A stretch of DNA of 64,000 nt from Oscillospiraceae bacterium (GCA_902363145.1 CABIZB010000001.1:744001-808000); one strand, 5' to 3'; positions 51,472 through 61,023 are shown, counted from the stretch's first letter. Made by a program: numbers and translations. The notes: a model not told the origin generated them from the letters alone.

Positions 51472-53660
51472 TACAGATGAAGCACCCTCTCCTTGATCTC
51501 CTGAGTTCTTCCCTGATTCCAGAACTGGGTGCCGATGTATCCGCAGGTACGTCTGGCAACGTTCATCTTGTCCTGATTACGGTTTCCGCACTGAGGGCAC
51601 TCCCATACCAGCTTGCCGTCGTCCTCGACGATCTTTATCTCGCCGTCGTAGCCGCATACCTGGCAGTAGTCGCTCTTGGTGTTGAGCTCAGCATACATGA
51701 TATTGTCATAGATAAATCTGATGACCTGCATTACAGCAGAAATGTTGTGGAGCATATTTGGCACCTCAACATAGCTGATAGCTCCTCCGGGAGAAAGCGC
51801 CTGGAACTCGGATTCAAGCTTCAGCTTTGTGAAAGCGTCCACAGGCTCGGTAACGTGAACGTGATAGCTGTTTGTGATGTAATTCTTATCGGTAACGCCC
51901 TTTACGATGCCAAAGCGCTTCTGGAGGCACTTTGCAAACTCGTAGGTGGTGGATTCGAGAGGAGTTCCGTAGATACTGTAGTCGATGTTTTCCTCGTCCT
52001 TCCACTTAGCGCAGTACTCATTGAGCTTGCGCATTATCTCAAGTCCAAGCTCCTTGCCCTCAGGCTCGGTGAGCTTCTTGCCGATAAGGCTGTAAACGCA
52101 CTCCCAGAGACCTGCATAGCCAAGGGAAATGGTGGAATATCCATCGTAAAGCAGCCTGTCTATCTCCTCGCCCTTTTTCAGTCGGGCAAGAGCGCCGTAC
52201 TGCCAGAGGATAGGCGCAACATCGGAAAGAGTACCCTTGAGACGTTCGTGGCGGCATCTGAGCGCTCTGTGGCAAAGATCCATTCTTTCGTCGAATATCG
52301 ACCAGAACTTGTTCATATCCTTGCCTGCGCTGAGTCCGATATCTACCAGATTGATGGTAACAACGCCCTGATTGAAGCGTCCGTAATATTTATGCTCGCC
52401 TTCCTTGTAGTTTCCTGCATTTGCAAGGTTGCCCTTCTTGTAAGAACGGTCGGCGGTAAGGAATGAACGGCAGCCCATGCAGGTATAAACGTCACCTTTA
52501 AGCTCCTTCATCTTCTTTTCGGAAATATAGTCGGGAACCATTCTCTTTGCGGTGCATTTAGCTGCAAGCTCGGTCAGATAATAATACTCGGAGCCTTCGT
52601 CAACGTTATCGTCCTCAAGCACATAAATAAGCTTGGGGAATGCGGGAGTTACCCACACGCCTGACTCGTTCTTTACGCCCTGGTATCTCTGCCTGAGAGT
52701 TTCCTCGATTATCATTGCAAGGTCTTTCTTCTCACGCTCGTTCTTTGCTTCGTTAAGGTACATGAATACGGTAACAAAGGGAGCCTGTCCGTTGGTGGTC
52801 AAAAGAGTTACGACCTGATACTGGATAGTCTGAACGCCTCTTGTTATCTCCTTGCGCAGGCGATCCTCAACTATTCTTGCTCTTGTTTCCTCATCGGGAT
52901 CACAACCCAGCTCCTTGACCTCGGCATCAAACTCACGCTTTATCTTCTCACGGGATATCTGAACGAAAGGAGCCAGATGTGCAAGGCTGATACTCTGACC
53001 GCCGTACTGGTTGGAAGCAACCTGTGCGATTATCTGAGTAGCGATGTTGCAGGCTGTGGAAAAGCTGTGGGGCTTTTCAATAAGAGTCTCGCTGATAACA
53101 GTGCCGTTCTGGAGCATATCCTCCAGATTTACAAGGTCACAGTTGTGCATATGCTGAGCAAAATAATCCGCATCATGGAAGTGGATTATGCCCTGCTCGT
53201 GAGCTTCTATAATATCCTGAGGGAGCAGCAGTCTCTTTGTAAGGTCACGGCTGACCTCGCCTGCCATATAGTCACGCTGAACGCTGTTGACTGTAGGGTT
53301 CTTGTTGGAGTTTTCCTGCTTGACCTCTTCATTGCTGCACTCGATAAGGGTAAGTATCTTATTGTCGGTAGTGTTGGCTTTACGGATAAGGGAACGGGTA
53401 TAGCGATATCTTACATATCTTCTTGCCAGCTCAAAAGCGCCCTTTGCCATAAGCTGATTTTCCACCATATCCTGGATCTCCTCCACGGATACGGCTCTGT
53501 TCATCTTATTGCACTTATATTCAACGTAATCGGCAACGTCCTCTATTTCCTCTGCGGAAATAGCTCCCTTTTCGCACGCCTTGTTAGCCTTTGCAACGGC
53601 AGCGGAGATCTTTGAAACGTCAAAATTCTCTTCCGATCCGTTTCTTTTGATAATCTTCAT
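51471..53660 (-). CDS. nrdD: Anaerobic (class III) ribonucleoside-triphosphate reductase
   Basis: 729 aa. An N-terminal ATP-cone (residues 3-92) gives allosteric control. The catalytic barrel follows, then a Zn-binding site CQVCGYDGE and CPQCGNRN, and the C-terminal glycyl-radical loop RRTCGYIGTQFWNQGRTQEI. It reduces NTPs to dNTPs without oxygen, using formate as reductant. ATG follows GAAAGGATGAGTAG. First gene of nrdDG, controlled by a promoter with tandem NrdR boxes and a long leader. Confidence 0.97.
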   Translation of the reverse strand: MKIIKRNGSEENFDVSKISAAVAKANKACEKGAISAEEIEDVADYVEYKCNKMNRAVSVEEIQDMVENQLMAKGAFELARRYVRYRYTRSLIRKANTTDNKILTLIECSNEEVKQENSNKNPTVNSVQRDYMAGEVSRDLTKRLLLPQDIIEAHEQGIIHFHDADYFAQHMHNCDLVNLEDMLQNGTVISETLIEKPHSFSTACNIATQIIAQVASNQYGGQSISLAHLAPFVQISREKIKREFDAEVKELGCDPDEETRARIVEDRLRKEITRGVQTIQYQVVTLLTTNGQAPFVTVFMYLNEAKNEREKKDLAMIIEETLRQRYQGVKNESGVWVTPAFPKLIYVLEDDNVDEGSEYYYLTELAAKCTAKRMVPDYISEKKMKELKGDVYTCMGCRSFLTADRSYKKGNLANAGNYKEGEHKYYGRFNQGVVTINLVDIGLSAGKDMNKFWSIFDERMDLCHRALRCRHERLKGTLSDVAPILWQYGALARLKKGEEIDRLLYDGYSTISLGYAGLWECVYSLIGKKLTEPEGKELGLEIMRKLNEYCAKWKDEENIDYSIYGTPLESTTYEFAKCLQKRFGIVKGVTDKNYITNSYHVHVTEPVDAFTKLKLESEFQALSPGGAISYVEVPNMLHNISAVMQVIRFIYDNIMYAELNTKSDYCQVCGYDGEIKIVEDDGKLVWECPQCGNRNQDKMNVARRTCGYIGTQFWNQGRTQEIKERVLHL

Positions 53661-53795
53661 TAAATCTACTCATCCTTTCAAAGCCCTGCCTTCCGATCAG
53701 CCCGAGAAGCAGCATAACCCCGTCTCCTTTGATGTCGTTCAAGCCTGAACGACATGAATTTCAACTCATTTTATGTCTTGATATATGTTTTGCGT

Positions 53796-53851
53796 AAAAA
53801 AAATCCTGTGTATATCTGCCGTCCCGTTCTTAGGCGGAACACTATATACAC
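53796..53851 (-). promoter_or_regulatory. Hairpin plus T8 in the nrdD leader
   Basis: On the minus strand GTGTATAT (53844-53851) pairs with ATATACAC (53808-53815) around an inner GC-rich structure, and eight T follow 4 nt later. It lies in the transcribed leader, so it could act as an attenuator. One arm overlaps an NrdR box. A second hairpin, ATGTCGTTCA-N4-TGAACGACAT, lies at 53732-53755. Confidence 0.45.
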
Positions 53852-53913
53852 GGGTCTGTCATCTGCAAAACCACTATATCTAGTATTATACAACCTTTTT
53901 CTATATTTGGCAA
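53839..53913 (-). promoter_or_regulatory. nrdDG promoter with tandem NrdR boxes
   Basis: Minus strand TTGCCA (53908-53913), 17 nt, TATAAT (53885-53890). Two boxes similar to the NrdR consensus (ACACWATATATWGTGT) lie at 53839-53854 (ACACTATATACACGGG) and 53870-53885 (ACCACTATATCTAGTA), 31 bp apart as expected for NrdR. Confidence 0.85.
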
Positions 53914-54176
53914 GTGTAATTTTTCATACTATTGACGTGCGTTTATTATGCAATCCTACAATTTTTTACAAATAGCTTGACAGGATCTGCGGCTTAAAAA
54001 AGCGACTTTTAACAACTGCATAAAAACATTTTCAATATGCAGCGAATTTTTGTTGATTATCGCTTAATATCAAAAGTAATATGTATATAACCGCATATTG
54101 GCGCAAAAATAACCTGCACCTGTGCCCACAATATGCACAGATGCAGAATTATATCAGTAATATCCGCTCAGGAAAC
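53914..54176. other. AT-rich gap without recognised gene
   Basis: Between the nrdDG promoter and the stop of the EAL gene. I see no open frame, repeat or strong terminator. A small hairpin-like CTGCACCTGTG/CACAGATGCAG around 54113-54144 may end the EAL transcript. Confidence 0.5.
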
Positions 54177-55841
54177 TTACGCTCCGTAAGCCATTTTCTC
54201 AAATTCAGCCAGAGGGACAGGCTTTGAATACAAAAAACCTTGAACCGTATCGCAGCCGCACTGGGAAAGAAAGCTTGCCTGCTCCTTTGTCTCAACGCCC
54301 TCAGCCACCATATCAAGACCGATGTCCTTTGACATTGCAATAGTGTGGGCGATTATCTTCTTGCCCCTTTCGGAAAGCATAAATTCGCTGAAAAACGCCC
54401 TGTCTATCTTGATAACGTCAAAAGGAGTGCTTTTGAGAGTATTGAGTGAGGAATATCCCGAACCAAAATCGTCCATCAGCAGCACATAGCCGTTGTCTTT
54501 AAGCTCACGCACAGCATTTTCCGTTCTGGGATTTTCCACTGTTTCGGTTATTTCCGTCTCAATATACTTCTGGGGAATATCATACTTTTTGATAAGCGCA
54601 TTGAGCTTGCCGATAAAGTCACCGCTGTCAAGATGCACCCTTGAAATATTTATGGAAATAGTCACAGGTTCACGGCCCATATCTATCCACTTGCGCACAG
54701 CCTTGCACGCCTGCTCCCAGATGTATTCATCAAGCTTGATGATAAATCCGTTCTGCTCGAACACGGGAATAAAGTCTGCAGGAGAAATAAGACCGTACTC
54801 GGGGTGCCGCCATCTTGCCAGCGCCTCAGTGCCAACTATCTTATTGGCTTCAATGCTGTACTTTGGCTGAAGATACATCTCAAACTCGTTATGCTCCAGC
54901 GCATAATACATTCTTTCCTCTATCTGCCTGCGGAGGTTAAGCACATTTTCCTGATTTTTGGCGTAATAGCCCACATTTTTCAGTGCACTGCCCTTTACAG
55001 ATTCCCTTGCCAGAGCCACACGGTCCATAAGTATGCGCACAGGAACCGTCTTATCCCCTTCATCGGCAAAATACACGCCGAACACAAGCTTATATTCAAT
55101 GCTGCCGTATCGGCTGAGAAGCCTGTTTATATTTCCGATAAGAACATCTATTTCGTCACGGCTGTTATAAGCCGTGACTATAACAAAAATATCGGCGGCA
55201 AGACGAAAATGCACCTGCTTCTCGGCGCATATGACATCAAGACCGTTTCTTATGTGATCAAGTATGTCATTGCCTGTTTTTTCGCTGTATTCGGTGTTTA
55301 TAAACCTGAATTTTTCAATATCGAACTGTACAAAAGCTGTGTTCGCTCCGCTTTCGAGAATGGAGCGAACTCTGTTTTCATAAACCTTGGGGTGAGTATC
55401 ATTGGTGAAGCTGTCAACTATATCCTTATTGACAAGCTCCTCGGCGGTCATAATATGGATACAGCCGATAATGCTGTTTATATTGTCATTGCCGTCGCTG
55501 CGTGGGATAATATTCATTATCACCCACTCATATACAGTCGACTTTGCTTCCCCTGTATTGAGGCGGAAGCTTATGCTGAGACTGCCGTCACGCTCGGAGA
55601 CACCTTTGGGCGCCAGCAGCTCGCCGCAGAACATTGACACCATTTCCCTGTCCGCAGGGTGAACGGCATCGTCCTTTTGCAGCTGCACTATGGGATTTAT
55701 CCCCTCGACAAACACGCTTTTGAAATGCCCCGAGCTGTTTTCAACACTGAAAGTGCCGTCAGAAAGGTCGCAGACAAAGCCGAAGCATCTCTCGCTTTCT
55801 CTGATATATTCGCTGAACGCCTCCGCAAATGCCTTGCTCAC
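54177..55841 (-). CDS. Cyclic-di-GMP phosphodiesterase (PAS-like, degenerate GGDEF, EAL)
   Basis: 554 aa, soluble. The N-terminal PAS-like region covers residues 1-140. A GGDEF-type domain (about 150-290) has its active site changed to RLAADIFVI, so it is not a cyclase. The EAL domain (from about 300) keeps TEALARWRHP, ITETVEN, MDDFGSGYSSL, IKIDRAF, AEGVET and QGF, so it should hydrolyse c-di-GMP. It lies downstream of a 151-aa unknown protein on the same strand, probably in one operon. Confidence 0.93.
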   Translation of the reverse strand: MSKAFAEAFSEYIRESERCFGFVCDLSDGTFSVENSSGHFKSVFVEGINPIVQLQKDDAVHPADREMVSMFCGELLAPKGVSERDGSLSISFRLNTGEAKSTVYEWVIMNIIPRSDGNDNINSIIGCIHIMTAEELVNKDIVDSFTNDTHPKVYENRVRSILESGANTAFVQFDIEKFRFINTEYSEKTGNDILDHIRNGLDVICAEKQVHFRLAADIFVIVTAYNSRDEIDVLIGNINRLLSRYGSIEYKLVFGVYFADEGDKTVPVRILMDRVALARESVKGSALKNVGYYAKNQENVLNLRRQIEERMYYALEHNEFEMYLQPKYSIEANKIVGTEALARWRHPEYGLISPADFIPVFEQNGFIIKLDEYIWEQACKAVRKWIDMGREPVTISINISRVHLDSGDFIGKLNALIKKYDIPQKYIETEITETVENPRTENAVRELKDNGYVLLMDDFGSGYSSLNTLKSTPFDVIKIDRAFFSEFMLSERGKKIIAHTIAMSKDIGLDMVAEGVETKEQASFLSQCGCDTVQGFLYSKPVPLAEFEKMAYGA

Positions 55842-55863
55842 CGTCTCCTACCTTCCTTCTGCC

Positions 55864-56319
55864 TTAATGAACGTTGGTATGCTCCAGCGACTTATGAAGC
55901 GCTGTTGTAAACGTTGGAATATTTATAACATGAAGTCCGCTTTTGTTCAGATATCCGTTTACCACCTTTTTATCCTTGAAAAAGTCGGCTGCGGAATTTG
56001 CCGAAAACTCAAACAGCTCGCCGGTGTTGCTTACAGCAGCATACATCACCGAATCAAAGGGTGACTTGTACTGATTGATAATATAGAATGCAGTAGAGTG
56101 CTTTCTCTCTTCATATGTAAGCTTTGCCAGAGCGTGCTTACTGTCGGTTATCTTTACAACAGAATTTTCAAGCTTTGCATTGTATATCTCACGGTGAACT
56201 ATTTTCTGGGTTATCTCAGCAATATCATACTCGCTGACCGACATACTGTCCTCATCAAATACCACAAAAGATATCTTGCCCTGCTCATCAGGTACCTTGC
56301 ATATCAGATATTCATTCAT
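55864..56319 (-). CDS. Protein of unknown function upstream of the EAL gene
   Basis: 151 aa, soluble, mixed alpha/beta. MNEYLICKVPDEQGKISFVVFDED and AKLTYEERKHSTAFYIINQYKSPFDS are its most distinctive stretches. ATG follows AAAGGATAAAGGCTG. It is 22 nt from the EAL gene, so they are likely cotranscribed and functionally linked to c-di-GMP signalling. No family recognised. Confidence 0.65.
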   Translation of the reverse strand: MNEYLICKVPDEQGKISFVVFDEDSMSVSEYDIAEITQKIVHREIYNAKLENSVVKITDSKHALAKLTYEERKHSTAFYIINQYKSPFDSVMYAAVSNTGELFEFSANSAADFFKDKKVVNGYLNKSGLHVINIPTFTTALHKSLEHTNVH

Positions 56320-56657
56320 CAGCCTTTATCCTTTCTTTGTTGTAGCCAGATGAAACAGCTTAGTACATTTTGTTATACAGCTGCTCATACCATATCCATT
56401 TATTATATAATAATAACATAAAAGGCTCTATTTTTCAAGAGCGTTTATGTATTTTTATACAAGTTAAATAAAAAATGCCGGTATTTTTTCTATAAAGCTT
56501 ATTATTGAGGTCTGCTCATGTATAAATGTATATGTGAATATGAATAATTTTATATTTTACAAACAGCATTTTGTGTGATAAAATAAGGCTATGAGGTAAT
56601 ATTTTTGGTGAATATTACAAATATAGTTATCTGCAAATAAATAAGGAGGTTTATTTT
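56320..56657. promoter_or_regulatory. Divergent promoter region (unknown gene/EAL and alcohol dehydrogenase)
   Basis: Leftward TTGAAA-17-TATTAT at 56410-56438. Rightward TTTACA (56556-56561), 17 nt, TAAAAT (56579-56584), then about 70 nt of AT-rich leader to AAGGAGG before the dehydrogenase. No gene in the gap. Confidence 0.6.
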
Positions 56658-57875
56658 ATGGCAAGATTTACATTACCGAGAGATATTTACCACGGAAAGG
56701 GTTGCCTTGAAACTCTGAAGACTCTCGAAGGAAAAAGAGCTATGATCTGCGTGGGCGGCGGCTCAATGAAGAGAAACGGTTTTCTCGACAGAGCTGTGGA
56801 ATACCTCAAGGAAGCAGGCATGGAGGTTCAGCTTTATGAAGGCATCGAGCCTGACCCCTCAGTTGAAACTGTTATGAAGGGCGCTGACGCTATGCTCAAG
56901 TTCCAGCCTGACTGGATAATTGCTATGGGCGGCGGCTCACCTATCGACGCTGCAAAGGCTATGTGGATAAAGTACGAATATCCCGATGTAACATTTGAGG
57001 ATATGTGCAAGGTATTCGGTCTTCCCAAGCTGCGCAAGAAGGCTCATTTCTGCGCTATCCCCTCCACATCGGGCACAGCTACCGAGGTAACTGCTTTCTC
57101 TATCATCACTGACTACAGCAAGGGAATAAAGTATCCTATCGCTGACTTTGAGATCACCCCCGATGTTGCTATCGTTGACCCTGACCTGGCTGAAACAATG
57201 CCCAAGAAGCTTGTTGCTCACACAGGTATGGACGCTATGACACACGCAATCGAGGCATATGTTTCCACCGCACACTGTGATTACTCCGACCCTCTCGCTC
57301 TCCACGCTATCAAGATGATCGAGCATGACCTTATCGATTCCTACAACGGCGATATGGCTAAGAGAGATTCTATGCACAACGCACAGTGCCTGGCAGGTAT
57401 GGCATTCTCCAATGCTCTTCTGGGTATCGTTCACTCCATGGCTCACAAGACAGGCGCAGCTTTTGCCGATTACGGCTCTCACATTATCCACGGCGCCGCA
57501 AACGCAATGTATCTGCCCAAGGTAATCGCATACAACGCAAAGAATCCCGAGGCAGCAGACCGTTACGCTGAGATCTCCGACTTTATGAGTCTGGGCGGAA
57601 ACAGCAAGGAAGAAAAGATACAGCTTCTCATTACATACCTCAGAGGCATGAATGACAAGCTGAACATTCCTCACAGCATCAACCACTACGGTGCTGACAG
57701 CTATCCCGCAGAGCAGGGCTTCGTTCCCGAGAACGTATTCCTGGAGAGACTTCCCGAGATCGCAAAGAACGCCATTGCAGATGCGTGCACAGGCTCCAAC
57801 CCCCGTCAGCCTTCTCAGGAAGAGATGGAAAAGCTGCTTAAGTGCTGCTACTACGACACTGAAGTTGATTTCTGA
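56658..57875 (+). CDS. Iron-containing alcohol dehydrogenase
   Basis: 405 aa type III alcohol dehydrogenase, reducing aldehydes (acetaldehyde, butyraldehyde) with NAD(P)H in fermentation. The cofactor loop is IAMGGGSPIDAAKAMW. Metal ligands: Asp and His in VAHTGMDAMTHAIEAY and two His in GIVHSMAHKTGAAFADYGSH. Codon use is extremely biased towards the set seen in glyA, so it is probably a major fermentative enzyme. Single gene with strong ribosome site and terminator. Confidence 0.95.
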   Translation: MARFTLPRDIYHGKGCLETLKTLEGKRAMICVGGGSMKRNGFLDRAVEYLKEAGMEVQLYEGIEPDPSVETVMKGADAMLKFQPDWIIAMGGGSPIDAAKAMWIKYEYPDVTFEDMCKVFGLPKLRKKAHFCAIPSTSGTATEVTAFSIITDYSKGIKYPIADFEITPDVAIVDPDLAETMPKKLVAHTGMDAMTHAIEAYVSTAHCDYSDPLALHAIKMIEHDLIDSYNGDMAKRDSMHNAQCLAGMAFSNALLGIVHSMAHKTGAAFADYGSHIIHGAANAMYLPKVIAYNAKNPEAADRYAEISDFMSLGGNSKEEKIQLLITYLRGMNDKLNIPHSINHYGADSYPAEQGFVPENVFLERLPEIAKNAIADACTGSNPRQPSQEEMEKLLKCCYYDTEVDF

Positions 57876-57896
57876 TAAAACAGTTCTGAGATGAAT

Positions 57897-57944
57897 AAAA
57901 AAAGCCGCCGCTTCCGAAATAAAACGGAAGCGGCGGCTTTTTTT
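57897..57944. terminator. Strong bidirectional terminator
   Basis: A 20-bp perfect stem (57897-57916 with 57925-57944), GC-rich core flanked by A7 and T7, ends the dehydrogenase and, in reverse, the 26-codon frame. Confidence 0.92.
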
Positions 57945-57960
57945 GTTATAACCGATTCAT

Positions 57961-58041
57961 TTATCCTCCAAAAAAAGGGGGGGGAGCATTATATGTAAAA
58001 AGCAGCGAAATGATCTCTGATCGTTTAAACTTATTGCTCAT
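57961..58041 (-). CDS. Possible 26-residue peptide gene
   Basis: ATG 58041 stands 5-6 nt after GGAAGGAG, a near-perfect ribosome site, and reads 26 codons to TAA at 57961. The peptide starts MSNKFKRSEIISLLF, has a short hydrophobic middle and ends NAPPPFFGG. The last part is encoded by C8 then T7, a slippery tract. It lies 80 nt behind the HD-GYP gene on the same strand, with TATAAT-like sequence in the gap, and directly before the strong terminator. Real translation is unproven. Function unknown; a signalling peptide is speculation. Confidence 0.4.
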   Translation of the reverse strand: MSNKFKRSEIISLLFTYNAPPPFFGG

Positions 58042-58123
58042 AAAAGCTCCTTCCGCCTATCAGAAGCTAATGTCAAATATTATAATGCCAAAGGGGATTT
58101 TTATTGGCAAATAAAAGAATTAT

Positions 58124-60169
58124 TCAATCAGAATTTTCTTCAAACACCTTTTCTATCTTGCTGCGTATCTTTATAAATTCATCTACAAGCTCGGGTTCAA
58201 AGTGGCTTCCCGATGATTCTTTCAGAATATCAATGGCCTTATCCACAGAAAATGCGTCCTTATAAACTCTTTTGCTGGTAAGCGCATCAAAAACATCGAC
58301 TACAGCCATTATCCTTGCGCACAAGGATATCTGCTCACCTGCAAGCCCCATAGGATAGCCTGTGCCGTTCCACTTTTCATGGTGGTAGAGCGCCATCTGC
58401 TCGGCTGTTTCTATATAATCGTTGTTTTCAATATTCCTGAGTGTTTGCTCGATTATCTTTGCACCCTCGATAGTGTGGGTCTTGATAACATCAAACTCCT
58501 CGGGAGTAAGCCTTCCGGGCTTGTTAAGGATACTGTCAGATATCTTTATCTTGCCAATATCATGCAATGGAGCCGCCTTGTACATCAGCTGCCTGTACTC
58601 ATCGCTCAGCACCTCGGAATACTCAGGCAGACCTGCAAGATGGGAGCTGAATACTTTGAGATACTCCCCTGTCCGCTTGACGTGCTTGCCTGTGAACTTG
58701 TCCCTTGACTCAACCATATCCGCAAAGCTTGAAATGATATTGTTCTGGATATCATTGAGCCTGTCATTTGACATACGAAGTGTTCTCTGCTGAACATACG
58801 TGCTCATGCTGGTGTTGAGAGACGCAATGAACCTTTGTGCGTTTCTGATAGACTGAGAGAAATACTCCCTGCGCTCATTGACCGCAAACAATATCATATA
58901 GCCGTAAATATTGCTCCTGTCATGCAGCGGCATAAAAAACGGGAGCGAATCCGTGCCTGCAAGCATATCCTTGTCGGGGAACAAATCATTTCTGAGATAT
59001 CTTCCTGTTTCAACATTATTTGTACCATAAAAATATTTGCTGTATATCATATCATCGGTGAACGGTGAATTGCTATAGGTATGCTCCGTATCGTTCATAT
59101 CATGGAAATCCTTATTCACACAGACATATGTATTGCAGTTCATGTAGGATTTTAATATCCTTCGTATCTGCTCAATGTCGGTAACATTGGTAAGCTTTGC
59201 CATCATATTGTTCATGGAACGGCTGATGCGGTAATCGTCATTTATTCTGTCAAACATCAGATTAAGGGATTTGTTCACATGAGCCTCGGAAATTTCCTTA
59301 CAGCCGCAGGATTCGGAATAGTCAACGGTGTATGGAAATTTATAGCAGCTTTCGGTCTGACCGCCGTCAAAAAGCTTTTTGAGGATATCCGCTATCATTT
59401 GGGCAAACTTGTCCATATCACGGCGGCAGGTGGAAATTCTTGGAAAATTGTACTTTTCCTGCTCAATGCCGTCAAATCCTGTGACAGCTACCTGCTCCGG
59501 AACCTTTATCCCTCTCTCGCTGAGCATTTCGCAGACAGTTATTGCCATAGAATCGTTTATGCAGACTATTGCTTCGGGAAGACCGTCGGGGTCATCAAGA
59601 AAGCCCTGCATTACCTGCTTGGTGGGATAGGAATAGAAGCAGCCGTAGCCGAAACGCTTTTCCTCAAACGGAATGCCATGCTCAGCCAGCACCTGCTTGT
59701 ATATTGCCTCTCGCCTTTCGGAAATGCTGTTGCCCTTTATGCCCGCAATGCAGTTTATCTTAGTAAAATGGTGCTTTTCCGCCAGATGATCTACCAGCTT
59801 ATAAAAAGCGTCGGACTCATCAAAAAGCACATTTGTGCAGCCCTCATGCTCCCTGCTGTCATCTACAACAATAACGGGACATGACCTTTTGGCTGCACAG
59901 TTTATGATATCGTCTATGTAAAAATCATTTTTGAGCGTATTTGCAAATAAAACAACAGCGTCAATCATATTGGAGTCGATAAGCCTGAATATGCCAGCCT
60001 CGCCCTTGTCAAACAGATTATTTTCGTACAGATCTGTGGTAGTTGCCAGAACAAGATCCTTATATCCGTTCTTATCCAGTGCCAGATGGAGCGGGTACAG
60101 ATAGCTCTGAACATCGTCTTCATGGACCTTTGCAGCACAAACGGCAATTATCTTCTGACCGCCTATCAC
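58124..60169 (-). CDS. PBP1/LacI-type sensor fused to HD-GYP phosphodiesterase
   Basis: 681 aa, with no signal peptide, membrane segment or HTH. Residues 1-290 resemble the periplasmic-binding-protein sensor half of LacI regulators (KNGYKDLVLATTTDLYENNL, VDDSREHEGCTNVLFDESDA, VAVTGFDGIEQEKYNFPRIS). A middle GAF-like part (about 300-480) follows. The C-terminal HD-GYP domain has HDIGKIKI and HHEKWNGTGYP, so it should hydrolyse c-di-GMP. GTG 60169 follows GAGGGG at 5 nt spacing; the longer frame lacks a site. It suggests direct control of c-di-GMP by a cytosolic small molecule, perhaps a sugar. Confidence 0.88.
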   Translation of the reverse strand: MIGGQKIIAVCAAKVHEDDVQSYLYPLHLALDKNGYKDLVLATTTDLYENNLFDKGEAGIFRLIDSNMIDAVVLFANTLKNDFYIDDIINCAAKRSCPVIVVDDSREHEGCTNVLFDESDAFYKLVDHLAEKHHFTKINCIAGIKGNSISERREAIYKQVLAEHGIPFEEKRFGYGCFYSYPTKQVMQGFLDDPDGLPEAIVCINDSMAITVCEMLSERGIKVPEQVAVTGFDGIEQEKYNFPRISTCRRDMDKFAQMIADILKKLFDGGQTESCYKFPYTVDYSESCGCKEISEAHVNKSLNLMFDRINDDYRISRSMNNMMAKLTNVTDIEQIRRILKSYMNCNTYVCVNKDFHDMNDTEHTYSNSPFTDDMIYSKYFYGTNNVETGRYLRNDLFPDKDMLAGTDSLPFFMPLHDRSNIYGYMILFAVNERREYFSQSIRNAQRFIASLNTSMSTYVQQRTLRMSNDRLNDIQNNIISSFADMVESRDKFTGKHVKRTGEYLKVFSSHLAGLPEYSEVLSDEYRQLMYKAAPLHDIGKIKISDSILNKPGRLTPEEFDVIKTHTIEGAKIIEQTLRNIENNDYIETAEQMALYHHEKWNGTGYPMGLAGEQISLCARIMAVVDVFDALTSKRVYKDAFSVDKAIDILKESSGSHFEPELVDEFIKIRSKIEKVFEENSD

Positions 60170-60322
60170 ATTAACCCCTCGCTTCCGCACAATATGCAAA
60201 ACTCATTGCATATATACAATGATTACATCGCTCATATATTAAATATAGTATAGCACATTATAGTATGCACGTCAACCGACATATTGTAAATAAAAGGCAA
60301 TATTTTGCACGCTAATATGAAA

Positions 60323-60355
60323 AAGTGCTTAACACTTCACGAATGTTAAGCACTT
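60323..60355 (-). terminator. Hairpin after yqeY
   Basis: AAGTGCTTAACA pairs with TGTTAAGCACTT (9-nt loop). On the minus strand only TTTCAT follows, so it is a modest terminator. Confidence 0.6.
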
Positions 60356-60372
60356 GAAACATCATATCAGGC

Positions 60373-60816
60373 TTATTTGCCTGCTGCGATATCGGATATT
60401 ACCTTGTTGATAAGCTTTCCGTCAGCCTTGCCTTTAAGCTCAGCCATAACAGCCTTCATATAAGCGCCCTTATTGCCGGAAGCGATAAGCTCGCCGAATT
60501 TTCCCTTGATAATGGGATAAAGCTCTTCCTCGCTCATCTGTGCGGGAGCAAAGCTCTTGATTATATCATACTTGCGCCTGTACTCATCGAGCTGCTCGGC
60601 ATACTCGGCAGGGCAGGTATCCACCTGTTCCTTTGCCACCTTCAGCTCCTTGAGGATAACGCCGTCAACCAGTTCAGATGTGATATTATCCCTTGTGCCT
60701 GCGTCGATAGCTGCTTTTTTTACAGCAGCGATAAGGGTCTGCACAGCTTCCTTTCTGTCAGTATCTCTTGCTTTCATAGCGTCCTTGAGGGCGTTCTGCA
60801 AATCAGTAAATTCCAT
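60373..60816 (-). CDS. yqeY: GatB/YqeY domain protein
   Basis: 147 aa helical protein related to the C-terminal tail domain of amidotransferase subunit GatB, thought to bind tRNA. MEFTDLQNALKDAMKARDT, LKVAKEQVDTCPAEYAEQLDEY and MKAVMAELKGKADGKLINKV are typical. ATG 60816 follows AAAGGTGATTG. Monocistronic; exact role unknown in the family. Confidence 0.93.
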   Translation of the reverse strand: MEFTDLQNALKDAMKARDTDRKEAVQTLIAAVKKAAIDAGTRDNITSELVDGVILKELKVAKEQVDTCPAEYAEQLDEYRRKYDIIKSFAPAQMSEEELYPIIKGKFGELIASGNKGAYMKAVMAELKGKADGKLINKVISDIAAGK

Positions 60817-61023
60817 AAAAACAATCACCTTTCCGAGAACATTTCGGCCTTTTTGCCGTTGATATAATTATACCACAGTAATTTTCCGCTGTCAATCACA
60901 AGTTGATTTTTGCGGCACTGCGCCGAACTGATTTTCATATGCAAATTTATTCTCCTCAAACAGTTGAAAAAAACAAATCAGTATGATATAATAAAATATT
61001 ATTTTACAAAGGAGCTTCACATA

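Noticed and set aside
57950..57975. G8/A7 homopolymer as an assembly artefact.
   Set aside because: Cannot be judged without reads; kept only as a caveat for the 26-codon frame.
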